From: Brachypodium distachyon
Lineage: Eukaryota > Streptophyta > Magnoliopsida > Poales > Poaceae
DNA length: 64,000 nt
NCBI RefSeq assembly: GCF_000005505.3
Contig: NC_016133.3
Span: 21,850,555 to 21,914,554 of the forward strand
Direction of reading: 5' to 3'
Positions 1 through 12,868 of the stretch are shown here, one piece after another. The notes beneath the pieces are model-generated. The model worked only from the letters and a program-made list of their open reading frames with translations. It searched no databases and was not told the DNA's origin. Position 1 is the stretch's first letter. The number at the start of each line of letters is the position of its first letter. Made by a program: the position numbers and the translations under genes.

Positions 1-2400
1 GAAAGCAACTTATAAAAGCAACTTCTAGTTAGGCAAAAAGGGTAACTAGTCTAGCAAGTTGTAGTTCAAAATTTGGCTGGAAATGCAAATTTTACTCAAA
101 AGCTCGATTGGTCGAAAAGCAACTTATTGTCACACAAAAAAGTCCAACATGTACATCATGCAAACCAGATAAATAATAGGAAATACAAAAGCATGTGACT
201 AGATAAATGCAGAAACCTCTATGAAAGCGAGAAAAGAGACATCATGGACATCTATGGACCTTTACAAAAGCAACTGTGACTTATTTCAAAACACAAAATT
301 GCCGCCGAAAGAAAAAAAAAAGGAGAGATTACAATATCCTCAAGTCATTAGAGGAAAATGTCGGCAACGAATAAAAACCGTGCAAAAAATATCAAAGGAT
401 CTCTTAAAAAAAGCATGCACCTATATTGGAAAAAAAATAGGGGATTACCTCTTGTCTCGTGGCTCCGGCATGTTTACGATTAGGTGCAGCATTCTCCAAA
501 TTGGGCCTGTTATTCCCTGGCGAACCTGCACACAATTAGCAATGTAAAACCAAAAAACCAGCAAAACCTTTTTAGGGGAAATTAAAAATGGCTAGCAGCA
601 GGCTTAGAATACACTTTGATGAAAGCAGAAAAAACACCTGTGGCATGTTGTCAACCCCTGAAGCAAATCCTCCAACATCATCACCAAGCAAGTTTTCACC
701 CCCTTGTGGTTTGCTTCTAAATCTCTAGAAATATTCTAGTTCCATGACTAAAAATTTATTGCAACTATTTATGATATTTCAATCCTATAGAGCAACTTGT
801 TAGGAGCTTATAAGGTCACCCCCACCTCCCAGCAAAAAGCAACTTACAAAAAAAAAAATCTAAACACAAAATGACAAAAACCAGAAAAAGCAAATCCTAT
901 GCAGATGCACAATCGCTTCCAAATGAACTAGTTAGCTGTAGGGGGGAATTGTATGAACATAGAGTACAAGAATTAAACCCCTAATCCTGTGCTAGACAAA
1001 AAAGGATGCAGCCTAGAATAATGCACAAAAAAATGATTATCCCCTTGATTGCTGCTAAATGGACAACTAAATAGACATCATAGAACTAAAATTGCTTACC
1101 ACCAGGATGATTGGTGCAAAAAAACCTCTAAACTAAAAAACGTTGCTAACTAGCTAAGAAAATACTTATCGCTCTAAAATGATACTCAATGAAGTTGCCT
1201 ACAAAAGCCCTCAAAATATTGCAAGTTGCACGCCTGCATACTGGATCAACCGCATGAGATCACCCCTCGCCCCCCCCCCCCCCCCCCCCAATTCACCCTA
1301 CGATAAAAAAAAATGCTTGTGATCATCAAAATCTGCTTTAATACTAATGCTTATAACAAAAATCAGATAAAAACAAAAATCCTTGGTGAAGCAAAATCGC
1401 ATCCGCATGAACTACTTAACAGCATGGAAAAAACATGCATGCACATAGAGACAAAATCTCAACCATAATCCTGTGCTTGACAAAAGTAAGATGCAATCGA
1501 ATAATACACCTCAAAATTGCTTACCACCCATAGATTGCAACTACATAAAACATCATGTCCAAGTGTCATGGGACTAAAAATTGCCTAAAATTTCTTACCA
1601 ACTGAATGACTATTAACTAGCGAGGGATAACTAGCAGGGACAACATCTACACAGGGAATAGCTGAAAAATCAAGCACACACAACAACTCGATGGCAAATC
1701 CGCAACAAATTCCAGTGAGTGTTTGCGAACAGAAACTCGTACGTAGATACGGGTTTTGAAGAGAAGAGGATGGAAGAACTAACCGAAACCCCAAAAATAG
1801 GATGAAATCGAAGTGCTGGTTGGCCCCTCAAACTCGTTCCGCCTAGCCGTCGTCGATGAGAACTATGCACTCGAATCACCCCCAGATCCTGTCCGCGTTG
1901 ACCCTTAAAGAACTTCCACCACCACGTGGCTCAAGAAATTGGCTCCTCCTCGAGTTGTTCATTGCAGCGCTCCTGCCGAACTCGGTGTTGGCGTTGGCGA
2001 TGACGGTGATACGTGTGTGTTGTGCACGAGGCATTTAAAAAAAATCACAACAACTTGAGAACACTTTTTTTGTTGAGTACTAATCTCATATGGACACATC
2101 TTTCATGTACACTTTTTTTTTGGTTAAGATTAACTTGTGCTTTTGACAAGCACATATTCATGTGTTTTTGGCTTTTGCTTTTTGTTTATACCCTCATGTA
2201 ACAATATTCAGTCAAGAACCAACATATCATAGCCTAAAGCATATAAATTGATGCTTTTTTAGTCAAAAGTCAAAAGCACACGTTAAACCAATCGATTTTT
2301 TTTAACAAATCAGAGCCTGAGTTTTTTTAGAGGATCAGGGCCTGAGTAGTGTTAAAAACAAAGACAGTGCCAAGTGTGATTTTGGGCTAAACCCAAAGCT
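1..2400. other. AT-rich non-genic flank
   Basis: No gene is supported here. The stretch is A-rich, with a recurring GCAACTT motif over the first 1.5 kb and a run of 20 C at 1270-1289. A GC-richer block lies at about 1790-2034. It looks like decayed repeat sequence, but no terminal repeats or transposase domains were recognised. The open frames in it are short, overlap on both strands and show no family motif. Confidence 0.5.
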
Positions 2401-2883
2401 AAAGCCCAAAAGGCCCCATGGGGCGCAAAAGCAAGCTGAGCACCACCAGTCCTCCACAGTCCACAGTCCACAGCCCACAGCCCACATCCAAAAGAAGGAA
2501 AACGAAAAGGGTCGCGAGCGAGAGACGGAGCCATCGTCTACACGGCCGCAGTTTGAGTTGCTGGGGGCAGCGCCGCACTGGGGCTTCGTCAGTCTATCAA
2601 GCCGTGCTCGCCTCACTCTTCTTCCATCCCCCACACGGCCAAATCTCATACTACGTCACAGATTCACCACAGCGGAAGTCGGGAAGAGAGAGAGCTCTCT
2701 TCTTCAGATCCTCTCCATCTCGCATTCCCTCCGGATCTCTCCTCCGCAAGGTCCTTCGGCTGCTCCATCCCTGCATTCCTTTGTTCTCTTCTCTCTCTGT
2801 CGGTGGAGCGGCGTTCTTTGCTGATTGTGTTTTGGACCGCCTGTCTCACTGGATCTGTTCGTGGGCAGGAAAATCGGGCCAAG
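2401..2883 (+). promoter_or_regulatory. Probable promoter and 5' leader of the HVA22-like gene
   Basis: CT-rich sequence directly upstream of the HVA22-like start codon, typical of a grass 5' leader. No unambiguous TATA box was seen, so the transcription start is not placed. A 200-codon open frame (2418-3020) crosses the leader and runs into intron 1; it is a frame shadow rather than a gene. Confidence 0.4.
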
Positions 2884-5800
2884 ATGATGGGCGGCTTCCT
2901 CTCCAGGGTCCTCCTGTAAGCCCAACCACCCATCCACAGAATCCTGAAATACTTCTTCTCTCGTTTTTTTTTTCGTGTATGTTCTTTGGCAGCGGAGATG
3001 GGTTCAGAATTAAGTTTTGAAGAATGAATCTCCTGTTCTGTTGTGTTGTTTGTGGTGTCTACATTTGTCTGAAACTAGTCTTGGTAATGTGTGCTTCTTG
3101 CTCTTTGGATGTTAGTAGAATCAACAGCCCGCACCGCACGCTGGTTGGAAAATATACACATTATCTGTATTCTTTCGAGGACAGGAGGAAGCTTAAGAAT
3201 TAAGATACACGGCGAAGTCTTTGATGTTTGAGAGTTGTCATGTTTTAAGTATCTCTGCAGTAACCAAATTTCTTGGTTTTCCTTTTCCATGGCATGAATC
3301 CTTGTCTTTTCCTTTTACTTGCACTTGCAATTGCTGTGCGTTTGGGGTCTTTTCCGACTACATGATTATTCTTTTGTATCTATCCATACGTACATGCCAC
3401 TTCAAACACACTTCAAACATGTGCTTCTCTCCGGTTCATGAGCCAAAAGAAAAATGTAGATTCTTCAACGTTATGGAGATAAAATATTCATTGCTCTTAT
3501 CAACAGCCAACTACCACAGTGTTGTATCTGTTGTCTTGGAAAACGGGACTTAGTATTATATCCTGGGTTAGATTTATATACATTGTGGATCCTCATGTGC
3601 AAACTGTTATGCAGATTGGCCTTTGGCTATGCTTATCCTGCTTATGAATGCTATAAAACTGTAGAGCTGAACAAGCCAGAGATCGAGCAGCTCATTTTTT
3701 GGTGCCAATATTGGTAAATATGTTACATCAATCATGTGAGATCATGATTTACTGACATCAATATGCTGCTAGTACAACTTAGTTTCTTACTTTTCTTCAG
3801 GATTTTGGTGGCACTACTAACTGTTTTGGAAAGATTTGGGGATTTAACGATATCATGGTGAGGTTCTGTCTTCTGTGCAGTTGTTCTTTGTTACCTAATT
3901 CCTGAGTGCAAACTGTGCTTATTGTTTGTATGAAGGTTGCCACTATATTCTGAAGCAAAGTTGATGTTCTTTATATACTTATGGTGCCCAAAGACAAAGG
4001 TTACCCATTTTGGCACTGAACCAAGGTTTTGTTATACTGCATTCTGCATATGCTCGTCACTAAAACTGGTGCGTGTGCTCTTATGACAGGGTACCACTTA
4101 TGTGTATGAGACCTTCTTCAGGCCATACATATCACAGCATGAGAATGATATCGACCATAATATTCTTGAGCTGAGAGCAAGAGCCAGCGATATGCTTATT
4201 ATTTACTGGCAGAAGGCTTCAACTGTAGGACAAACTACATTCTTTCAGATTATGAAGTATGTTGCTGTGCAGTCACCATCTCAGTTATCGAAGTCACGCC
4301 CGTCACAGGTGTGCACAGAGAATGGAATATCGATCAGTTCTCACTCTGAAGAATTATTGGTTCATGTTTCATACCCATGGGCAGCAAAGTTATTTTGTTT
4401 GCTAATTAATTAGTTGCTTGCTATCTTGCTATGGGTTCTCCTACTGATCTAAGCTTTATTTTTGTGATGCTGTCAGTAGTAAAAGTCTGTGCACTACTGC
4501 AATCGTCCGACTTCAAGTTTAAATTCATTTCGAGAATAGGAAAAAAGCTCTTGTCCTGGTTGTATTTTTTGTTCTATCTTTGAAAACTATCGTAGTATTG
4601 GTAAATAGAATGAGATGAAGGCTGTTGCTTAAACAAACTTGGTCTTGTCCTGGCAAATGTGGACATCAAGACAATACTTAAGAGCTCCGTTAAAGTATGT
4701 AGGAAGAAAATGTCACAATCACACAAGTTAAAATAAATGAGTTTGGAAGTCCTGAGTGAACAAAGGTCAAGTATATGGTGAACTGAGCCTAGCTCAGGTG
4801 GCTTGGTTCCTTGTGGTGGAACCAGCCCACCTAGGTTCAAGTCCTAGACTTGATATATGGGTGTCACATTTCCTGGATTATTCCAGGATTTAACCGGCGC
4901 TATCCTTTCAGTGGTAGGTGACGTACCCGTCAACAACGAGGCGCCAACGGTGACTTCGTCAATCTCTCAAGATCTGCCGGCTCAGTCTTTCGGAGGTGCT
5001 CATAAGGGTAGGGTGTGCGTGTGTGCGTTCATAGGGGCGAGTGTACGTGCATGTTGTGAGCGTCTGCGTTTGTACGGTGTTTCTCAAAAAAAAAAGATCA
5101 AGTATATGAAAATGGATGTTGTTGGATAGCTTCTTAGAAACGAAGAGATGTTCGGACTTTGTAGCTTAACTTTAGTAATAATAGAAGGTTGTCAACTCTG
5201 ACAAATGTAGCTTCTGACTCTTCTGGTAATTTATTCTTTTAGTGTGCAAGTTAAACCATTGGTTGCTTACCATCCTTGTAGCCTGAAGGACAAATATAAG
5301 TCTAGTTCTATATCCATGATAACAGTGACATATCAGGTTATTCCCAACTTGGTTTTGGCTGTTCTCGTACATGCTCCAACTGCCAGAGAAGGGTGATTGT
5401 GTCTACTTTCTTTAATAGCTTAACCTTGTCAATTGGCATCGCCTTACCAAAATCACTGGCAAACGCTAGAAGCTTTACTAGATCGGTGATTTTGAAGGAG
5501 CTGACACTGTTTTTCAGGTAGTAACCAGACAAGTACTGGCATGTATTGTGCTGTTTAGTTCCAGTGCAGATAGCAATGCATTTTGAGTTTTCAAAATAAT
5601 CCATTTATCGTTGTGTCTGTACTGGACTTAGCTCTGTTCCGTGTTTGAATTACTCATCACCAAGACACTGTTTAGTGAGCAGTAGTCAGAGAGTTTTGGG
5701 TGAGATGAGCAAAGAGTTTTGGGTATAGGGATTTTGTGTCTAGTTTTTTGTGCCCTGTTATCCTTCTAGCTTTATTCTGTTTATACTAAAGTTGTTTTCA

Positions 5801-6361
5801 TTAATTGTTTGTTCTCCTATGTTATAGAAGCAATCTCAGCCACAAAAAAAGCAGGAACTGCAACCACAACAGCAACAGCAGATGCCGAAGAACCAACCGA
5901 CCACACTTCGCCGAGCAGTATCGGCTGCTGCTAGACAGCCAGCAACTGTGGAGCAGTCAAAGGACACACGGGCTGCTCCAACTGCCCCCAAGACCAGGCG
6001 TTTAACATCTTCAAAGTCTGCTCCACTGACATCCACAAAGTCTGTTGCATCTACGACAAAGCTGGCTGAAGATGTGAAAACCAGCACTGTCAAGCTCGCT
6101 GCTGACGAGACACCAGCTACAGCCAATCATGTTGACATGCCAGACGATGAGTCTAGTGCCCTGGCACAAGCAGAGGCTGAATCTGATGACATGTGCATTG
6201 ATGAGGTTGACATTCCCATCGAAGATACGGATGAGCTTCACGCTAGTCCAGATGAGACACGGATGGAAGAGGCGATACGAGTGACCCGTAGCACGCTAAG
6301 GAGGCGAATTGGCACAAGCACCACGGGTATTCCTGCTGCTGATGGTTCAGCAGTAAACTAA
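2884..6361 (+). CDS. HVA22-like protein (TB2/DP1/REEP family), long C-terminal subtype
   Basis: Six exons: 2884-2915, 3615-3713, 3801-3857, 3936-3999, 4090-4308, 5828-6361; all introns are GT-AG and phases agree, giving 334 aa. The start is the first ATG of an ATGATG pair after the CT-rich leader. The N-terminal third holds the TB2/DP1 hydrophobic hairpins (about residues 5-25, 38-57 and 60-82) followed by the conserved YVYETFFRPYI region around residue 90. Residues from about 155 on form a Gln-, Thr- and Lys-rich, then acidic tail; this matches the i/j/k-type HVA22-like proteins rather than short barley HVA22. Family members shape ER tubules and some respond to ABA or stress; this copy's role is inferred from the family. 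Intron 5 contains a SINE. Confidence 0.92.
4767..5108 (+). mobile_element. Au-type SINE with target site duplications
   Basis: A tRNA-derived SINE in intron 5 of the HVA22-like gene, same strand. The body spans about 4778-5095. It has a pol III A box (TAGCTCAGGTGG, from 4793), a B box (GGTTCAAGTCC, near 4833), the Au-family internal region and an A tail at 5086-5095. The insertion is flanked by an 11-bp direct duplication TCAAGTATATG at 4767-4777 and 5098-5108; extended leftwards the match is 15 of 16. This marks a real retroposition event. The family assignment is from memory of the Au consensus. Confidence 0.9.
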
Positions 6362-7424
6362 CCGTAAGAGGGAGTTCAACTTCTTGGTTCCACTCTATGT
6401 TAATTGTGATGTCAGACCCAGGCAACGTTGTGGTTTATTCATTGCTTTTGAGTTTCGGCTACCTGTTTCGTAGTATGCTAATGTGTCTGAAGGTTGTGAA
6501 TATTAGAGACTGTCTGTATATATTTGGTCAGCATGGTTTAGCGAAGCCCTGTTTGTTGAACATTGAACATGTCTGTTTGGTATACATGTGACCTATCCAT
6601 CTTGGCTTATTTATCACACAGGTTCATGATTATCCAAGCAGATTACTGCCTATTGCTTGGTGATTTTTTTTTCAAACCGAAGTCAGTTTCTTGCTAGTTT
6701 TTTGTCAGAGCGGAGGCTGAAATTATAAAGTTCAGCCACTGAGAACATAAAATAAACTTTTTGCTATCATCTATAGTTGATCAACTACCACACTGTCGTA
6801 CGTGTGTCCAAGAATACTTCCCTCCCTCTTCTGATTCCACTGTTCTGTCACACTTGCGATATACATATGTATCTTATCCTTGATTATAAAGGTTAGTGTC
6901 CGGAGATGTCGTCCGCACAGGTGTACTTACACTTACGCCACAAGGGTGCCGTGATACTTTCCAGTTTTTGCATCATCTCATCGCAACGATTGACACGCAC
7001 CACCAACCAAGGAGGAGAGAAAACTGATAGGAACTGGTACCATATATAGGAAGTTAGGAACTGATAACTTTTCTATTTTTTTTTGACGGGTAATAACTTT
7101 TCTATTTTTACTACATAATCGATTGTGCAACCATCCGCTCCAGTCTTCAATAACGTTCTAGTACAAGTTTGGGTTCGTTACCACGTACAATGCCACATGG
7201 TTACTCGGCTGACTCGAGTGTTAATCGAAAATAATAATCTTCTTCTAAAAGTTAGCAAAAAGTTAATTAGTGTAAAGCTTATACCGTATCCGACCTGTTT
7301 GCTCAACACCAATCTCATCATACGGCTCAGGGTTGGATTTCTTTTAGCAATTTTGCAAGCAATCGATCTTTTAGAAGCACAACATCATGCATGGTCTATG
7401 AAGTTGAGCCCCCAAAACTAAAAT
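6362..7424. other. 3' flank of the HVA22-like gene, no gene
   Basis: The first few hundred bases are presumably the 3' UTR. The rest is AT-rich, contains T-rich tracts near 6665 and 7080, and holds no open frame with a recognisable family. Confidence 0.5.
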
Positions 7425-7605
7425 ATACTCCCTGTGTTCTAAAATATGGGGTATATAATTTTTATCGACTGTAAGATTTTTCTTAAGTTGACCAAGTTCA
7501 TGCTAAAAAATATTATCATATACAACGTCAAATCAAGATGTTCTAAAATATATTTTAATGACAAAATCAGCATTTAGCATTGTAGATAACAATATTTTTT
7601 TATTA
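7425..7605. mobile_element. Stowaway-like MITE, left part, split by a retrotransposon
   Basis: Begins with a degenerate TACTCCCTGTGTTCTAAAATA end, followed by the TTCTTAAGTTGACCAAG-type interior found in grass Stowaway relatives. It is interrupted at 7605 by the LTR element. Sequence resuming at 20549 (AGAAACTTGATCAACCTTTG) is consistent with its other half, but a clear right terminal repeat was not found. A TSD copy TATTA sits at 7601-7605. Confidence 0.55.
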
Positions 7606-8516
7606 TGTTGTTGTTCTCGACAACAATTAGAATAAGTGGTGCCAATGCTTGATGGCACAGGTGCGGGTATACAAGTAGAGCGTGTACGCCGGTCTTATAG
7701 CGAAGGTCGTCGTACACTTGGACAAGTTGACACGTCGATATTTTTTGAATAGGTTCGGTCGACTCTACGGGTGTGACTTAATCCTATGTTAGGAAAGGCT
7801 TCGAGGGGGTTGTTAGCCAAGGGCTTGGCCGAGCGGATCTTTCCAAGACACCTTTTAGCGAGAAGTTCGTCGGGGCCACCTCGTACTTGGACGGAACGCG
7901 TCTTTCCAGGTATCGAGATTAGGATACCCTCGGAACTCTAACCCAATCCCTTCTCCTTCGAGCCTGAGCCAACCAAGGCCAGCTCGGGGCCTCGAAACTA
8001 CAGTCCCCTAGAAGGCTTTCTCGAGGCCGATCGACTTTCAGTCGAGAGCGGCGCGCGAGAGCGAACCTTAATGAAAGCACTCTAGCCCTCTCCCCTTGAG
8101 TTTATTCAAGTGAGAGTGAATGTTACATGCCCCCATGGGGGGTATTTATAGCCTAGGGTCCATGACAAAAGATCATGGCTACCCTTGAGGGAGATAGAAA
8201 AGTGGGGGCAAAATGGTAAAAGTAGCTTCTTTGGTCCATAACTTTTGTGTCCACCATGTGAGAAAAGGGGGGCTTGGTCCATGGTCCACCATGGACTAGG
8301 GCCCCCCTCCTCACACCTTTCTTGCCCCCTACTGTAGCTCATTTGACCCTTTGACCATGGCATGATAGGCTTGACTTGTTGACTTGTTTTCCTTTGCCAC
8401 GTAGGATTGACCGCGTCACGTGGGCGTCTTCACTCATGCTTGGGAAATGTTGATTTAGTTGTCGCCACGTAGGATTTATGGCCCGGTCCATATAAGGATT
8501 TTATTTTACTACAACG
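7606..8516 (-). repeat. 3' LTR (left copy) of the Tat element
   Basis: 911 bp. Its left edge starts TGTTGTTGTTCTCGACAACA just after the TATTA duplication. Its inner edge reads ...TACTACAACG, where the other LTR has ...ATTACAACA, so the terminal base has mutated. The purine-rich stretch AAGGGGCTAC borders it on the minus strand, as expected for a polypurine tract. Confidence 0.9.
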
Positions 8517-10225
8517 GTAGCCCCTTGAGCTGGAGGCATTGAGAATGACTTCGGGTCAACCTTTGATGCGAGACTCCTGAGATCTTTCCTTCGCAAGAGG
8601 AAACGATACTTTGGTGGCTTTCCTGCAAAAACAGGATCCTTGGAGGAGTTGCGGGGAAATTCGAAGCCCACGACGAATTTCTCTGCGAGAAATCGAGTTT
8701 CGGGGGGTATTTTAGCATAAACCGGGACCCTAGGGGCCTCTCTGCGAGAAATCCGGTGTCCCAGAGGACTTTTTTGCAAAAATCAGGGGCCCTGCGGGTC
8801 TCCCCGAAATTTCTAAAGTCTTACTGGTGATTTCTCCACAATTTTGGCTTTTTCCGCAAGATACCCGCACCCAGCCGACTGCATGGGCCTGCTGGGCCGG
8901 CCTCACGGTTGCGGGAGTGGACCGGGCCGGCACCTGGGCTGCCTCTGGTCGCACAGCCCCCTCCTTTTTTTTCGGCCGTTAGTTAGGCCGCTCCTGGGCC
9001 GTGGCCCGGCCGGCTCGGTACCGGTTCGTAGCTTAAGTGGATGCATCGGACGGCTGGGACAGAAAGGCTGCCCTAGATCCAACGGCTGGTGGCCGTCTTC
9101 CTCCTTGGTACGGGGCTGGCGACGGGTGGGGGTCGCCTGACCCCCCTTTTCCTCCTTTGTGCAGGGCGTTGTCACCATGGGTGACGGGGGAAGCTCCTCC
9201 ACGGTCGGGGCCGCAGGGGAGGGCTTTGCCCTTTCCTCCTTTCTTCTTTTTGGGAAAGATAGCTTGCCTCCCACCCATATTTGTTGGCCTTGGACAGTGA
9301 AGAGGACGGCGAGGTGTCGCCGCGTGGTTGGTCTGACCCGGACGCCAAGGGGCTCCGGTGCATCCCTTGAAGCTTCACACCATACTTGTTTGGTTTGCCC
9401 GGTGTCGAACACGCGTTCGGCGACACCCGGCACTCCTTCGAGGGCTTGGTGTAGTAGGGAGCTCCGCAGGGGCGCTAGCTACCTTCCATCCTCGACGGAG
9501 CTCACGTTGGTTGCGGTAGCTCGGCCGCGGAAGCTCTTCATTGCCGATCCTCGTGGGGACGTGGGGCGCGTCCGAGGCCGCTTGGAGCGAGGTGTCGGCG
9601 GTGTCTCCAAGTTCTCCCGGGGGATCCTCGTCGCCGGCCACGTCCTCCTTGTTCTTGTGAAGGTGAGGTGGTGTTAGTCTTGGGCGTCTTTGAATCCAGC
9701 GGTCCTTTCGTGCGTTCGGTCGAGCACCTTTGGTGCGGCATGGCCGTGAGCTTGGACGCGGCGCGGAGGTGGACGTGGGTGAGGCGCGGCGTGGCTCACG
9801 CGGCACGGACATGGGCGCAGGCACGGCGCGGCACACGCGGCAGGGGCGAGCGCGGCGCGAGCATGGGCGCGGCGCGGCGGACGCGGTGCGAACACGATCG
9901 GAGGCGCGGCTGGCGCGCGGCAGGGCGAGCGTTAGCGCGGCGCGGCACATGAGGCACGAGCGTGGGTGTAGGTGCGGCGTGCGTGAGGCAATAGGCCGAG
10001 CGCCTTCAGTGCACGGGAGGGGGAGGTGGCTCCCATCTTCTCCTCCCTTGTTCGGGCTGGCTAGCCGGGCGGGCCACGGCCCGTGAGATGGCCCCGGTGG
10101 CCTGGGCCTCCCTTTTCTTTTTTGCGTGGGCCGGGTCGGCCCGAGGAGCTTGGCTCCCCCTTTTCTTGTCTTTTTCAGAATTTTTCCGTATTTTGCTAAT
10201 CCTTGGCGGGCCTTTTTCAGGTGAG
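8517..10225 (+). other. GC-rich internal spacer between left LTR and antisense ORF
   Basis: No conserved protein was recognised. The segment is GC-rich and includes a low-complexity tract at about 9750-9985 built from irregular GCGCGGC and GGCGCGAGC motifs. Long open frames occur on both strands because stop codons are rare in such sequence. By position it would be the upstream region of the plus-strand antisense ORF. Confidence 0.5.
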
Positions 10226-12868
10226 ATGGCGGGACCCGATGTCGAGCGCCCGGTGGGTGAGCCGGCGAGGGGGTCTTCGGTGGCGCAGCTTGTGGCGAAC
10301 CGACCGTCGCGGAAAAAGAAGGTTTCCTTCTGCCCTCGTGGTGGCCCTCCCTTGGTTCTGACAGGCCGGTGGACGGCGGAGGTTGGGCGCACGACCACCT
10401 TCTCCCTTAGTCGATGAGCCTCAAGGATCTTGCCCAGCTGGAGGAGGCGGGATACTTCCCCAAGGGGGATGGTATCCTGCCCGATGGCGAGGAGGTGAGG
10501 CTCGACCAGCGGCGGCGTCCGGGATGCATCGTGGCATTCTCGGCATGGTTCCACGCTGGCTTGTGCGTGCCTGTTCACCCCTTCTTGTTGGAGTTCCTGG
10601 ATACGTACGGCATCGAGCTGGCCCAGCTTCACCCGTCGGCGATCGTGAGGTTGAACGTTTTCAGGTGGCTGTGTGAGACGGCGCTTCACGAGGAGCCTTC
10701 GATGAAGCTTCTACTGTTCTACTTCACCGTGGAGGTGAGGGAGTTGCTCATCCCGGACGGCTTCACTCTGAGCGCCTTTGGTTCAGTGAACCTGAGGCTT
10801 CGTTCCGGCTTCGGGGACGACTTCCTGCTCATGCTGGGGAAGAGTGCAGAGAAGTTGTTCGTCAAGTGGGAGTCCCAGTGGTTTCTTCTCCGGGCTTCGA
10901 AGACTCGTCTTCGGCACATGGGTGATCTCCCCCAGCACTCTGGGGCCGGAGGTCTCAGATAGGTGTCTCACCCCGGCGATCCTCGGTCAGCCGACCTTTG
11001 GAAGGTGGCCAAGATCAAGGAGGTGTCCGCCGAGAGAAGCTTTCGTGACCTCATGGAGGAGATGGTGATGGCGGGGCGCTTCATGATGAGGAGCTGTCCG
11101 AGGTCCGAGATTGGGATCCCTCGATCTTTCCGTCCTCCATAGCTCGTCACCGCACGTGAGTGGCGCCCCTCTCCCCTTCGTGCTTTGATTGTTTTCCCTT
11201 CTGAAGGTACTTGATGGTTTTGGCTTATCTTTTTCAGCGACGTTTTCCAAGGAGAGGGCGGCGTTGTGGGCCACACAGCTGATAGGTCCGTACGGCGGGC
11301 CAGAGCACCGCGACTACGAGGCCAAGATCAACAAGGGGGGATGCCACAACATCATCGCGAGGTGCTTCGGGAAGATGGTGCCTGTGCGACAGGACCCGAA
11401 GCTTGGTCGCCTTCTTTGAGTGGGCGATCGCTACTCCCGCTTGGCCACACCGTCGATGTTGGCGATGGGGTCCAAGCTGCGAGACTCCTGCGGAAAGGCG
11501 AAGGCGGGAACGGCGGTGCTGGGCTTGGCGGTGCCTGTCGCATCGGTCGCCAAGATACCTCGTCCGTCGAGTGGATGCAAGAGGAAGGCTCCCCCGACTC
11601 CTCCTTCTCTTGACTACGCCCCGGCGGATCCTGTCGTGGGTGAGTCGAGGTCCCCCCTGAGGGTGACCTTGGATCTGCACATGAAAGGGAAGATTGGACT
11701 TGAGCAAGTTCTTCCTCCTTCGAGTCACGAGGTTGAGGCTTTCACTCGTGAGACGGGGCTTCGGCTTCGGAGCGACTCAGTGGTGGAGTTGTCGACCGGA
11801 GCCAACGGTGCGGGCGTCCAGGTGTTCTCCATTGGTCGCGAGCACCCTGAGGAGGATGCTCCAACCTCGGGTGAGTGCCCTTCTCTTTTGGTCATGTCAT
11901 TCTTTTTCTGAATGATTTTGACATGATCTCCTTGGTTTGTTTTTAGGTACGAGGGCCGCGGAGCCCGGGATATCCGAGGGCGAGCCCCTGACTCAAGCGA
12001 GGGATGGAGCACTTCCGACGGCCGAGGATGGAGCGAGAGACCCTTTCGCGACACTAGAGCTGGTGAGCATCCGTGACGCATCTCCCTTTGTCCTTTAGGT
12101 TAGCTTTGTGCTAACTCCCTCTTCTTTGCAGGTGAGGGGTTTGGTCGAGGCCGTGGGTGCCCTTCCTGCCCTCAAGACTCAGGTGGGGCGCTTTCTGCTG
12201 CTTTGGACGTGGAGATGTCCAAGTCTACCCTTGCCTTGAGTGAGTTGGCTTCGGAGAGGGTGCGGCGCGAGGCCGTGGAGGCCGAGCTTTTCCGCGTTTC
12301 GGCGGAGCTCGCGGCCATGGAGACCAGGGCTCGGCTTGCTGAGGAGCGCCAGAAAGACGAGGTCGCGAGGACCCATCGAGTTGAGGAGGACTTGGTGGTG
12401 GCTAACCTTGATAGGGAGCATGCCTGCACGGAGGCTGCTTCCCTCAAGGTGGAGTTGGCGGCAGCGGGTGACAGCCCGATGCTTGCTCCTCGTGCTCATC
12501 CTCCTCCGGATCGTCGTCTCGAGGTGGTTTCGCTTTTGCTTGCCCATGCCATCGAGATTCGGGAGACGATGACTTGCTTGAGGAGTGTTCCCCAGCCGGA
12601 TCTTCCTCCGTGTCGCACGGTGGATGAGGCTAGCAGGGTGCTTACTTCCCAGGTGGAGCTCATTGAGCCTACTGTGAAGAAGTGCCTCCTGAGTACGGGT
12701 GCCCGACTTGTTTCGTCGGTGGTTGCAGCAGTCCTTGACGGCGGTGCTGGGATGAGCGGTCTTGAGGGTGAGATGTCTCACGGGGCGAAGAAGTTTCTAG
12801 CGGACCAGGGTGCTCCTCTTCATGCTCAGGCTCGACGCTTCGTGCGTTGCCTTGAGCCCGCTCTTTAG
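10226..12868 (+). pseudogene. Antisense ORF of the Tat element (putative gypsy-type transposase, PF04195-like)
   Basis: Encoded opposite to gag-pol. An N-terminal piece starts at 10226 (MAGPDVERP) and stops at 10417. It overlaps by 4 nt the frame 10414-10962, which holds the conserved core with VPVHPFLLEFLDTYGIEL and VFRWLCETALH. After a broken middle (11190-11911) there is a probable intron at about 11871-11946 (donor GTGAGTGCCC, acceptor TTTTTAG). A last open frame at 12203-12868 encodes an Ala/Glu/Arg-rich coiled coil and a C-terminal domain. Such spliced antisense genes are known from Tat/Retand elements; their function is unknown. Frame changes suggest this copy is dead. Confidence 0.75.

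Noticed and set aside
1876..2034. Minus-strand frame starting MPRAQHTRITVIANANTEFG
   Set aside because: It has an ATG and gene-like composition, but only 52 codons, no supported splice partner and no family I recognise; kept only as a lead.
2418..3020. 200-codon plus-strand open frame
   Set aside because: It covers the leader, exon 1 and part of intron 1 of the HVA22-like gene in another frame and has no domain.
4790..4845. tRNA gene
   Set aside because: The A and B boxes belong to the SINE head; no cloverleaf or anticodon arm can be drawn.
8844..10086. Many long frames on both strands in the GC-rich spacer
   Set aside because: High GC lowers stop frequency; the frames overlap each other and show no motif.
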